Positions 1-6,895 of a stretch of DNA of 16,151 bases are shown here, piece by piece. The DNA comes from Lachnoclostridium sp. (lineage in GTDB: Bacteria > Bacillota_A > Clostridia > Lachnospirales > Lachnospiraceae). How positions within the stretch are numbered: the stretch's first letter is position 1; each line of letters opens with the position of its first letter. The DNA is taken from NCBI GenBank assembly GCA_015057755.1, contig SVDR01000051.1, forward strand, positions 1 through 16,151, given 5' to 3'. The translations under genes were made by a program, and so were the position numbers. A model generated the notes under the pieces. That model had not been told where the DNA came from. It saw only the letters and a program-made list of their open reading frames with translations, and searched no databases.

Positions 1-470
1 TTCTTGCAGACGAGCCGACAACAGCTCTGGACGTAACAATCCAGGCACAGGTTCTTGAGACAATGAAGGGTCTTCGTGAGAAATATGGCTCTGCTATGAT
101 CATGATCACACATGACCTTGGTATCATCGCTGAGGTATGTGATGAAGTATCCGTAGTATACGCAGGCCAGATTGTTGAGCACGGTACACTTGAGGACGTA
201 TTCAACCACACAAGACATCCGTACACAGAGGGTCTCTTCGGTTCCCTTCCGAACATCGAGATCAAGAGAAACCGTCTGTCCCCGATCCCGGGCCTTATGC
301 CAGACCCGACAGATCTTCCGAAGGGCTGCTGCTTCGCACCGAGATGTAAATATGCAACTCCGGAATGTGAAAAAGCTAGACCGGCTAAGAAGTGGTTAAG
401 CGATACTCATTATGTACGCTGCTCCAGATACGATGAGCCGAACTTTAGAATTGAGAGGGAGGATCAGTAA
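1..470 (+). CDS. oppD: Oligopeptide/dipeptide ABC transporter ATPase OppD/DppD (C-terminal part, 5' end outside window)
   Basis: The last 155 residues of one of the two cytoplasmic ATPases that power peptide import through an Opp/Dpp-type ABC transporter. The reading frame is open from base 3. The visible part begins at Walker B (LADEP), followed by the D-loop (TTALDVT) and the H-loop histidine (ITHDL). After the nucleotide-binding domain comes the oligopeptide-transporter C-terminal extension (HPYTEGLFGSLP). It carries four cysteines spaced C-x5-C-x6-C-x17-C, the same pattern as in the next gene. The stop TAA shares its final A with the ATG of the downstream oppF (TAATG), so the two are translationally coupled, as expected for the heterodimeric ATPase pair. 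The Walker A half, the permeases and the binding protein lie to the left of the window. The family is certain; Opp versus Dpp cannot be decided from sequence alone. Confidence 0.95.
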   Translation, partial: LADEPTTALDVTIQAQVLETMKGLREKYGSAMIMITHDLGIIAEVCDEVSVVYAGQIVEHGTLEDVFNHTRHPYTEGLFGSLPNIEIKRNRLSPIPGLMPDPTDLPKGCCFAPRCKYATPECEKARPAKKWLSDTHYVRCSRYDEPNFRIEREDQ

Positions 471-1420
471 TGGCAAACAAAATTCTTGAAGTTAAGAATC
501 TTAAAAAATACTTCCAGACACCAAAGGGAATGCTTCATGCGGTTGATGATGTAACATTCACAATCGAAGAAGGTAAGACACTCGGTGTTGTAGGTGAGTC
601 CGGTTGTGGTAAGTCCACAACAGGTCGTGCGATCCTTCGTCTTCACGAGCCGACATCCGGTCAGGTTATCTTCAACGGTGAAGATATCCTTAAGAAGGAC
701 GCAAATGAGATGCGTCTTTTAAGACGTCAGATGCAGCTGATCTTCCAGGACCCGTATGCATCCCTTGACCCGCGTAACACAGTATCCGAGATCATCGGTG
801 AGCCGTTAAAGCTCCAGAAGATCATTCCGGATAAAGCAAAGAGACTTGAGAAAGTTTATGAGCTTATGGAGACAGTAGGTCTTGCAGAGCGTCTTGTAAA
901 CACATACCCGCACGAGCTTGACGGTGGTCGTCGTCAGCGTATCGGTATCGCAAGAGCACTTGCAATGGAGCCGAAGTTCATCGTATGTGATGAGCCGGTA
1001 TCCGCTCTTGACGTATCCATTCAGGCTCAGATCCTGAACCTGATGCAGGACCTTCAGGAACAGATGGGTCTTACTTACATGTTCATCACACATGACCTTT
1101 CCGTAGTACATCACTTTGCAGATGATATCGCTGTAATGTACCTTGGTCAGTTAATTGAGAAGGCTCCGTCCGGACAGCTGTTCGACAAGCCAACTCATCC
1201 GTATACACAGGCTCTGTTATCCGCTATCCCGGTACCGAGCTTAAATAAGAAGAGAGAGCGTATCTTACTGAAAGGTGAGATCACATCCCCGATCAATCCG
1301 AAGCCGGGCTGCCGTTTCGCTGCACGTTGTCCGTATGCTACAGACAGATGTAGAAGCGAAGAGCCGAAGCTCAAAGAGATCGAGCCGAACCACTTCGTAG
1401 CTTGTCACCTTTGTGACTAA
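470..1420 (+). CDS. oppF: Oligopeptide/dipeptide ABC transporter ATPase OppF/DppF
   Basis: The second ATPase of the peptide importer, 316 aa and full length. Walker A is GESGCGKST (residues 42-50), the Q-loop is FQDP (92-95), Walker B is IVCDEP (171-176) and the H-loop is ITHDL (H208). The ABC signature is unusual: residues 150-154 read LDGGR where the consensus is LSGGQ. The C-terminal oligopeptide-transporter domain (PTHPYTQALLSAIP) is followed by cysteines C281, C287, C294 and C312, plus C315. That matches the spacing in the upstream OppD; such cysteines have been reported to bind an iron-sulfur cluster in OppD/DppD-type ATPases (recalled, not checked). The start ATG overlaps the oppD stop by one base, and GAGGGAGG lies just upstream inside oppD. 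A strong terminator follows at 1477, so this is the last gene of its operon. Codon use is strongly biased, suggesting high expression. Confidence 0.96.
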   Translation: MANKILEVKNLKKYFQTPKGMLHAVDDVTFTIEEGKTLGVVGESGCGKSTTGRAILRLHEPTSGQVIFNGEDILKKDANEMRLLRRQMQLIFQDPYASLDPRNTVSEIIGEPLKLQKIIPDKAKRLEKVYELMETVGLAERLVNTYPHELDGGRRQRIGIARALAMEPKFIVCDEPVSALDVSIQAQILNLMQDLQEQMGLTYMFITHDLSVVHHFADDIAVMYLGQLIEKAPSGQLFDKPTHPYTQALLSAIPVPSLNKKRERILLKGEITSPINPKPGCRFAARCPYATDRCRSEEPKLKEIEPNHFVACHLCD

Positions 1421-1476
1421 TCGCCAAAAGCGGTACGGACTATCTTTCTTCAAAGTTAATTGATGAAATGAATTTA

Positions 1477-1511
1477 CAAGCCTCCGGTATTTTACCGGGG
1501 GCTTGTTTTTG
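1477..1511 (+). terminator. Intrinsic terminator of the opp operon
   Basis: A 13-bp stem (CAAGCCTCCGGTA with its complement, one G-T pair) and a TTT loop at 1477-1505, followed by TTTTT at 1506-1510. It lies 57 bases after the oppF stop. Confidence 0.93.
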
Positions 1512-1546
1512 TCTTTGGAATTCTTGCACAAAATCGCACTTTTTTC

Positions 1547-1575
1547 TTGTAAAGTAATCATGTAAGTTGTATAAT
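1547..1575 (+). promoter_or_regulatory. Sigma-A type promoter for the first S9 peptidase
   Basis: TTGTAA (1547-1552), a 17-bp spacer, and a perfect TATAAT (1570-1575). Transcription would begin near 1582 and leave a leader of about 57 bases before the ATG at 1639. The leader contains a GGGGGT ribosome binding site at 1625-1630. Confidence 0.8.
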
Positions 1576-1638
1576 AAATATTGGTGTAGAAAACCGAGAA
1601 CCTTTTAAGTTCTATTAATAAAATGGGGGTAATTTATA

Positions 1639-3618
1639 ATGAAAAACATCGGTATTAATGATTTTATGTTCTACCATTATCCGACAGCGATCGTGACATC
1701 TCCGGATGGAAAACACGGTATCATTCCAGTAGTGAACGTGAATGAAAAAGACAATTGTTATGATTCCTGTCTCTGGATCATGGATACAGAAACAGGTGAG
1801 TATAAAAAGCTCACAAACGGTAAAAAAGAGAGAAACTTTATCTGGATCGATAGCGAGACAGTAATGTTTACATCCAACCGTGACAAAGCTTATGCTGATA
1901 AAGTGAAGAGTGGCGAAGACTGGACATGCTTCTACACAATTAATATCGCAGGCGGCGAGGCACAGTTTGCATTTGCTATTCCGCGTACAGTTGCTAAGTT
2001 CAAAAAAGTAGGCGATAAGCTGGTTATGACAGTGAAATACGACTACAACAAGCCGGATTTCGCAAACATGAACGACGAAGAGAAGAAGGCTGCTAAGAAA
2101 GCATGGGAAGACGAGAAAGATTACGAAGTATTCGATGAGCTTCCGTTCTGGGCAAACGGCCAGGGTATCGTAAATAAGAAGAGAGCACGTCTCTGCATCT
2201 ACGATATGACAACAGGTACAAATGAGATCGTAAGCGAAGATTACGAGAACATTGAGAATTACTGGATCGAAGGTGACAAAGTTCTCTATGTTGGCAACCT
2301 CTATACAGAGAAGAAGGGCTTATATCAGGGCCTGAAATCCTACTCCTTAACAGACGGAACAACAGAAGTTCTGGTTGAGCAGAAGGATATGAAGATTGAG
2401 TACGCTTGTATCTTAAACGGCAAAGTGATCTTCTTCGGTTCCGATATGAAACTGTACGGCTGCAACGAGAACTGCAAACTTTACACAATCAAAGATGGTA
2501 AAGTAGAGTTCCTTGCTGACTACGATGACAGCGTTCATAATACAGTTGGCTCTGACGTGAAGTTCTCCGACGGCGGCGACAAAGCACATGACGATAAATA
2601 CATTTATACTCTTTCCACAACAAGAAAGAATACAGTATTAAGACGTTTTGATGAAAACGGTAACTACGAGACTCTGATCGACAGACAGGGTTCCATCAAC
2701 AACTTCTGCCTCTGCGGCGATAAGATCTATTTCGCAGCTATGCGTGATCTTGGTCTCTCTGAGATCTACAGCTTCGACGGCAAAGAAGAGAAGAAATTAA
2801 CATTCTTCAACGATGAACTCCTTGCAGAGAGAAATATCTGCCCGATCGAAGAGTTTACATTTACATACAAGGGATGCGAGCTTGACGGTTATGTAATGAA
2901 ACCGGCAAACTACGATCCGACTAAGACATATCCGGGTCTTTTAACAATCCACGGTGGTCCGAGAGTAATTTTTGGTTCTGTATTCTTCCACGAGATGCAG
3001 TTCTTCGCAAATGAAGGCTACTTTGTATTCTATACAAACCCGTTAGGAAGTGACGGACGCGGCAACGCATTTGCTGATCTTTCCGGCAGACACGGTAGTG
3101 TAGACTTTGATCATGTAATGGCAGTAACAGACGAAGTTCTGAAGATGTATCCGCAGATCGATGAGAAACGCCTCGGTGTAATGGGCGGTTCCTACGGCGG
3201 CTATATGACAAACTGGATCATCGGCAACACAACACGTTTCGCAGCTGCAGCTTCCCAGAGATCCATTTCTAACTGGGTATCCAAGTGCATGACAACTGAT
3301 ATCGGTTACTACTTCAACATGGATCAGATCAAAGCAGATCCGTGGAACAGCCCGGACAAGATGTGGACACATTCTCCGTTAAAATATGCGAACATGGCAA
3401 AGACTCCGACATTATTCATCCAGTCTGATGAAGACTATCGCTGCTGGATGGGCGATGCGATCCAGATGTTCTCCGCACTGAAATTCTTTGGAGTAGAGAC
3501 AAGAATGTGCCTGTTCCATGGCGAGAACCATGAGCTGTCCCGTTCCGGTAAGCCAACACACAGACTCCGTAGATTAAAAGAGATGTACGATTGGTTTGAG
3601 AAATACTTGAAAGCATAA
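1639..3618 (+). CDS. S9 family serine peptidase (acylaminoacyl/dipeptidyl-peptidase type), first copy
   Basis: A 659-aa serine peptidase of the prolyl-oligopeptidase clan, expected to cut short peptides in the cytoplasm. The N-terminal ~400 residues are beta-propeller-like, with repeated strand/turn segments such as SPDGKHG and LWIMDTETG. The C-terminal ~255 residues are the alpha/beta hydrolase domain. The catalytic triad is visible: Ser518 in GGSYGGY, Asp599 in SDEDYR and His631 in GENHE. The oxyanion region is TIHGGPR. There is no signal peptide or membrane segment. Residues about 137-157 form a Lys/Glu/Ala-rich insertion absent from the paralogue at 3691, which is about half identical by eye. 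The gene has its own promoter at 1547 and follows the opp terminator. Its position next to peptide-import ATPases suggests a role in breaking down imported peptides. The exact specificity cannot be read from the sequence. Confidence 0.93.
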   Translation: MKNIGINDFMFYHYPTAIVTSPDGKHGIIPVVNVNEKDNCYDSCLWIMDTETGEYKKLTNGKKERNFIWIDSETVMFTSNRDKAYADKVKSGEDWTCFYTINIAGGEAQFAFAIPRTVAKFKKVGDKLVMTVKYDYNKPDFANMNDEEKKAAKKAWEDEKDYEVFDELPFWANGQGIVNKKRARLCIYDMTTGTNEIVSEDYENIENYWIEGDKVLYVGNLYTEKKGLYQGLKSYSLTDGTTEVLVEQKDMKIEYACILNGKVIFFGSDMKLYGCNENCKLYTIKDGKVEFLADYDDSVHNTVGSDVKFSDGGDKAHDDKYIYTLSTTRKNTVLRRFDENGNYETLIDRQGSINNFCLCGDKIYFAAMRDLGLSEIYSFDGKEEKKLTFFNDELLAERNICPIEEFTFTYKGCELDGYVMKPANYDPTKTYPGLLTIHGGPRVIFGSVFFHEMQFFANEGYFVFYTNPLGSDGRGNAFADLSGRHGSVDFDHVMAVTDEVLKMYPQIDEKRLGVMGGSYGGYMTNWIIGNTTRFAAAASQRSISNWVSKCMTTDIGYYFNMDQIKADPWNSPDKMWTHSPLKYANMAKTPTLFIQSDEDYRCWMGDAIQMFSALKFFGVETRMCLFHGENHELSRSGKPTHRLRRLKEMYDWFEKYLKA

Positions 3619-3641
3619 TAGGCAGTAAGTTCGGATTTTAT

Positions 3642-3678
3642 TGAGTCCTGCGGGCATTGCCTGCAGGGCTCATTTTTT
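3642..3678 (+). terminator. Terminator or attenuator hairpin between the two S9 peptidase genes
   Basis: A 14-bp stem with two G-T pairs (3642-3655 with 3659-3672) and an ATT loop, followed by TTTTTT at 3673-3678. The GGAGG ribosome binding site of the next gene begins at the very next base (3679-3683). I see no promoter between this hairpin and the downstream ATG at 3691, so the second peptidase would depend on read-through. Confidence 0.85.
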
Positions 3679-3690
3679 GGAGGTTTTATT

Positions 3691-5622
3691 ATGACAAAGA
3701 GAAATATGAAAATTACTGATTTTGCAAGTTTTCGTTATCCGACAAACCTTGCAATGTCTCCGGACGGCAAATACGGTGTGTTTGCAGTTGTTCAGCCGAG
3801 CATCGAAGGAAACAGCTACGATTCTAATTTATGGTTATTCAATGATGAGACGAAAGCAGTAACAAAGCTTACCTCCGGAAATAAAGAGAGAAACTTTGTC
3901 TGGATTGACAACGAGACTATTCTTTTTACCGGCAACCGTGAGGCAGAGTACCAGAAGAAAGTGAAAAATGGCGAGACATGGACCTGCTTCTATACAATGG
4001 ATGTAACTGGTGGCGAAGCAGTGTTTAAAGATGCTGTTCCGCATAAAGTTGGAAAGATGCAGTACCAGAATGGTGCCATTTATGCATCTGTTCACGAAGC
4101 ATACCAGAAGAGAGAGAAAGATTTCGAAGTATTTGATGAAATGCCGTTCTGGAGCAATGGTATCGGTATCACAAACAAAGTTCGTGACCGTTTATATCGC
4201 TATGACCTTGCTTCCGGCGAGATGAAAGTGATTTCTCCGGAATATGGTCAGGTGGACGCATTCTGGGCAGAAAATGATACTGTATTCTTCACATGCAACG
4301 TATATACACAGAAAAAGATGCCGCAGAATGCACTGTATGAGTATGTGGAAGCAGATGGCAGCGTAGTGGAGATCCTTCCGCAGGGCGCATTCTCTGTTAC
4401 ATACGCATGCCGCAGAAACGGACGCATTGATTTCATGGGTTCTGATATGAAGCGTTTCGGTTACAACGAGAATCCGGATCTCTACACGATTGAAAATGGT
4501 GAGCCGAAAATGCTCTTACACTATGATTTCAGTACAAGATCTGCATGTTCCACTGATATGAACATGGCCGGCGGAACCAACCAGGCGACTGTAAACGATA
4601 TTATTTATGTCATTGGTGTAAACGGAACTGATGTTGTGATGACAAGCTTTGATCTGGATGGAAATGCAAAGGTTGTGATCGGCGAAGCCGGTACTGTGAA
4701 CATGTTTGACATCAAGAACGGTAAGATTTACTTCATCGGAAGAAGAAATCAGACTGCTTCTGAGCTGTACTGCTGGGACAACGGCGTGGAGACAAAACTT
4801 ACTTCTCTCAACGAAGAGATTCAGAATGAAGTTAAGATCAGCCCGGTAGAACATTTTACATTTGTTCATGAGGGTGTGGAGTTGGACGGTTTCGTGATCA
4901 AACCGGTGGACTATGATCCGGAGAAATCTTATCCGGGTATTTTAACGATCCACGGCGGTCCGAAAGGTGCTTATGGTGCTCATTTACAGCACGAATTCCA
5001 GACATATGCGTCTGACGGATATTTTGTATTCTATACAAACCCGACCGGTAGTGACGGTAAAGGCAATGAATTCGCAGATATCGTTGCAAAACAGGGTTCC
5101 ATCGACTATGATCAGCTGATGTTCTTTACTGATGAAGTATTAAGACGTTATCCGGCGATGGACGGAAACCGTCTTGCAGTTATGGGTATCAGCTACGGCG
5201 GATTCATGAGTAACTGGATCATCGGACATACCGACCGTTTCAAAGCGGCAGTTCCGCAGTGCTCCATTGCAAACTGGATTTCCAAGACAAATACTACAGA
5301 TATCGGTTATTCTTTCAATACCACACAGCTTGGCGGCGACGTATGGCATAACCATGACAAGATGTGGGAGTTGTCTCCGATGAAATATGCAGACCAGATC
5401 AAGACTCCGGCGCTGATCATTCATGCAGACGAAGACTACCGTACATGGCTGACAGAGGGCGTTCAGATGTTCTCTGCACTCCAGTATCATGGTGTACCGT
5501 CCAAACTTCTCATTATTCACGGCGAGCATCACGGTGTTTCCAATTCCGGTAAGCCAAATAAGAGAATCCGCAGATTAGAAGAAATTCATGCTTGGCTTGA
5601 CCAGTATGTAAAAAATGCATAA
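3691..5622 (+). CDS. S9 family serine peptidase, second copy (paralogue of the preceding gene)
   Basis: 643 aa, with the same layout as the preceding gene: an N-terminal propeller-like region and a C-terminal hydrolase domain. The triad is Ser501 in GISYGGF, Asp582 in ADEDYR and His614 in GEHHG; TIHGGPK is the oxyanion segment. Shared signatures through the whole length (KERNF-WID, GE-WTCFYT, FEVFDEMPFW, FYTNPTGSDG) indicate a tandem duplication followed by divergence. It lacks the charged insertion of the first copy and has GIS instead of GGS before the nucleophile. There is no signal peptide, so it is cytoplasmic. The ATG is set by GGAGG at 3679-3683, seven bases upstream. Expression appears to depend on read-through of the hairpin at 3642. 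The two copies probably differ in peptide preference; the sequence does not say how. Confidence 0.93.
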   Translation: MTKRNMKITDFASFRYPTNLAMSPDGKYGVFAVVQPSIEGNSYDSNLWLFNDETKAVTKLTSGNKERNFVWIDNETILFTGNREAEYQKKVKNGETWTCFYTMDVTGGEAVFKDAVPHKVGKMQYQNGAIYASVHEAYQKREKDFEVFDEMPFWSNGIGITNKVRDRLYRYDLASGEMKVISPEYGQVDAFWAENDTVFFTCNVYTQKKMPQNALYEYVEADGSVVEILPQGAFSVTYACRRNGRIDFMGSDMKRFGYNENPDLYTIENGEPKMLLHYDFSTRSACSTDMNMAGGTNQATVNDIIYVIGVNGTDVVMTSFDLDGNAKVVIGEAGTVNMFDIKNGKIYFIGRRNQTASELYCWDNGVETKLTSLNEEIQNEVKISPVEHFTFVHEGVELDGFVIKPVDYDPEKSYPGILTIHGGPKGAYGAHLQHEFQTYASDGYFVFYTNPTGSDGKGNEFADIVAKQGSIDYDQLMFFTDEVLRRYPAMDGNRLAVMGISYGGFMSNWIIGHTDRFKAAVPQCSIANWISKTNTTDIGYSFNTTQLGGDVWHNHDKMWELSPMKYADQIKTPALIIHADEDYRTWLTEGVQMFSALQYHGVPSKLLIIHGEHHGVSNSGKPNKRIRRLEEIHAWLDQYVKNA

Positions 5623-5645
5623 GATTGTTTTTTAACGAAATAGGA

Positions 5646-5683
5646 AACGCAGCTGAGTACATATCATATTCAGCTGCGTTTTT
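5646..5683 (+). terminator. Terminator between convergent genes
   Basis: A perfect 11-bp stem (AACGCAGCTGA at 5646-5656 with TCAGCTGCGTT at 5670-5680) and a 13-base loop, running into TTTTT on the plus strand (5679-5683). It lies 23 bases after the second S9 peptidase. Read from the minus strand the stem is followed by GTTTCC, so it may also stop the convergent small-gene transcript less efficiently. Confidence 0.85.
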
Positions 5684-5688
5684 GTTGT

Positions 5689-5970
5689 TTATTTTTTTGA
5701 TAACTGGGATGATAACTGGCGGATCATTCTCGCTTTTTTCTTTTCATTTTCGCTCATGTTCTCTGTCAGGATCGTAAACAGAAGTTCCTGTTCATCGGAA
5801 GAGAAAGTTAGATCCTTTGTCCGCATTTCTTGCATGATCGCAAGAAAAACGGACATTTTTTGATTTTCCGGAGTACTGGAAAGCGTGTCAGCCAACTGCA
5901 TCAGACGTTCCAGACGGTCCCTGTCGAGATTATGTAGGCGTTTGTCCTGATGAAAGGATGATTGTTTCAT
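5689..5970 (-). CDS. Uncharacterised small helical protein (93 aa)
   Basis: I do not recognise this protein. It is 93 aa, strongly charged, with no membrane segment or signal peptide, no cysteine and no glycine. It looks all-helical, with regularly spaced Leu/Met/Ile (LERLMQLADTL, VFLAIMQEMR, LLFTILTENM). It ends in a basic run, EKKKARMIRQL...LSKK. The start is supported by GGAGG (plus-strand 5979-5983) eight bases upstream. It is the second gene of a minus-strand pair: the stop of the 142-aa gene overlaps this ribosome binding site, leaving only 12 bases between the genes, so they are probably coupled. The central part (x-FL-x-I, then FS-x-E-x-x-L-x-x-L) loosely resembles the C-terminal half of its neighbour, so the two may be distant relatives. 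Function unknown. Confidence 0.8.
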   Translation of the reverse strand: MKQSSFHQDKRLHNLDRDRLERLMQLADTLSSTPENQKMSVFLAIMQEMRTKDLTFSSDEQELLFTILTENMSENEKKKARMIRQLSSQLSKK

Positions 5971-5982
5971 TTTATTGTCCTC

Positions 5983-6411
5983 CTATCCCTGGTTTAAGGT
6001 CTGCATGACCATCTGCAGTGTTTCGTATCGCGACTGCTGTTCCGGCGGAAGAATGGAAAGAATCTGTTCCATGGAAAAATTCGGCCGGTTTTCTTTGGTT
6101 TGACGAAACTGGATGATGTTAGAAAGAAAATCGATCATATCCTGTTCGTTCACGCTGGCGTATGGTTTGATCGCCGCGAGCATGTCTGCCGGAGAAGTGT
6201 GATTCTCGTCCAGAGAGCAGATGCTCATCATACCGTCATCATTTTCAGAAAAGAAATGCATGGTTCGAATGAGTTCATTCCATTTGATAAATAAGGAAAG
6301 AGAACGCTGCTCGGCAATTTTCATATATGGAAGTGCGGCTTTCAGCATCTGCATATGGTGATCTGCAATGGCATAGTCCAGATCGGTCAGTTTTAAATCT
6401 TTTTCATTCAT
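5983..6411 (-). CDS. Uncharacterised small helical protein (142 aa)
   Basis: I do not recognise this protein. It is 142 aa from the chosen start, soluble, probably helical and Met-rich. Notable segments are MLKAALPYMKIAEQRSLSLF, an acidic patch (FSENDDG), MLAAIKPYASVNEQDMIDFL, and a Gln-rich C-terminus (LPPEQQSRYETLQMVMQTL). A longer in-frame start at 6477 exists, but the ATG at 6411 is preferred because AAAGGAGG (plus-strand 6419-6426) sits seven bases before it, and the extra 22 residues would have no ribosome binding site of their own. It heads a two-gene minus-strand unit with the 93-aa gene and is divergent from the 37-aa gene at 6538. No clear sigma-A promoter was found; CATATATT (plus-strand 6436-6443, read in reverse) is the nearest -10-like element. 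Function unknown. Confidence 0.8.
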   Translation of the reverse strand: MNEKDLKLTDLDYAIADHHMQMLKAALPYMKIAEQRSLSLFIKWNELIRTMHFFSENDDGMMSICSLDENHTSPADMLAAIKPYASVNEQDMIDFLSNIIQFRQTKENRPNFSMEQILSILPPEQQSRYETLQMVMQTLNQG

Positions 6412-6537
6412 CGTACAGCCTCCTTTTACTGTTGCAATATATGAGCGGGAGAGACGATTCATGCAGACGAATTGCAATTGGTTTTGGAACCGCCATATTC
6501 ATTTTGAATACAATAAAAGATATAGGAGGGATTGCCA

Positions 6538-6651
6538 ATGTCATATCGATTGATCATAGATGGAAACTCTGTTTACGAAATTGATGAAGAATGTGAGAGG
6601 GAGAAGAAGAAACAAAAAGAAGGTGCGAAGGAGGATGAGAAGGGCGGGTAA
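6538..6651 (+). CDS. Small orphan protein (37 aa)
   Basis: A 37-codon gene beginning MSYRLIIDGNSVYEIDEECE and ending in a Lys/Glu-rich stretch (REKKKQKEGAKEDEKGG). The evidence that it is real is a strong ribosome binding site, GGAGGG at 6525-6530, exactly seven bases before the ATG, and a protein-like layout: a hydrophobic/polar N-terminal strand-like half, then a charged tail. Upstream, TACAAT (6509-6514) with TTGGAA (6484-6489) could be a promoter, but the 19-bp spacing is poor. The stop codon lies in the loop edge of the GC hairpin at 6641-6662, and the gene converges on the Cys/Gly-rich gene. It contains one cysteine (C19). I do not recognise a family; no function can be given. Confidence 0.6.
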   Translation: MSYRLIIDGNSVYEIDEECEREKKKQKEGAKEDEKGG

Positions 6652-6662
6652 TTTCCCGCCCT
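6641..6662. terminator. GC-rich hairpin between convergent small genes
   Basis: A perfect 8-bp stem (A-GGGCGGG at 6641-6648 with CCCGCCC-T at 6655-6662) and a 6-base loop that includes the stop codon of the 37-aa gene. Neither strand has a proper T-run after it (TGTAGG on plus, TCTCATCC on minus). It is therefore a weak or Rho-assisted bidirectional terminator, or an mRNA 3'-end protector. Confidence 0.5.
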
Positions 6663-6670
6663 GTAGGAGA

Positions 6671-6895
6671 TTAGCAGCAGAAGCCGCCGCCATTGCCGCC
6701 GCATCCGCCGCAGCAGAAGAGAAGAAGAATGATCCAGATACAGCTGTTGTCATTACCAAAACCACAGCCATTATGTCCCCAGCCGCCACAGCAGCATAAA
6801 AGCAGGATGATCCAGATAATGTTATTTCCACATCCGCATCCGTTATTTGTTGTTTCGCAACCACATCCACAGTTTGTTGCAGCTAAATCACTCAT
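6671..6895 (-). CDS. Cys/Gly-rich small protein with two hydrophobic repeats
   Basis: 74 aa from the chosen start (MSDLAATNCGC...). Fifteen residues are Cys and eighteen are Gly. Two copies of one unit are visible: GCGCG-NN-IIWIILLLCCCGG-WGHN, then GCGFG-NDNSC-IWIILLLFCCGG-CGGN, ending GGGFCC. Each hydrophobic core (WIILLL, about ten residues) is too short for a normal transmembrane helix. The gene could start at 6901, but GGAGGG (plus-strand 6903-6908) would be one base from that ATG and is seven bases from the ATG at 6895, so 6895 is chosen. Short Cys/Gly proteins with such IIW-LLL-CCGG cores occur in Clostridia and are sometimes automatically named after insect chorion proteins (recalled, not checked). 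A spore-coat or surface cross-linked role is plausible but inferred. A sigma-E-like promoter lies upstream. Confidence 0.7.
   Translation of the reverse strand: MSDLAATNCGCGCETTNNGCGCGNNIIWIILLLCCCGGWGHNGCGFGNDNSCIWIILLLFCCGGCGGNGGGFCC

Noticed and set aside
2093..2488. A 131-codon open frame on the minus strand inside the first S9 peptidase gene
   Set aside because: It is a by-product of the strong codon bias of the sense gene: Arg/Ser/Leu-rich composition, no ribosome binding site, no recognisable protein features. The same applies to minus-strand frames at 3043-3372, 5140-5532 and 14713-15135.
5983..6477. Start of the 142-aa gene at 6477 (164 aa)
   Set aside because: The extra 22 residues have no ribosome binding site and would include the AAAGGAGG that serves the ATG at 6411.
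6541..6870. A 109-codon minus-strand frame and a 91-codon plus-strand frame (6693-6968) over the Cys/Gly-rich gene
   Set aside because: These overlap the frame with the better-placed GGAGGG site and clear two-unit repeat; their Ala- or Pro-rich products are expected shadows of GC-rich Gly/Cys codons.
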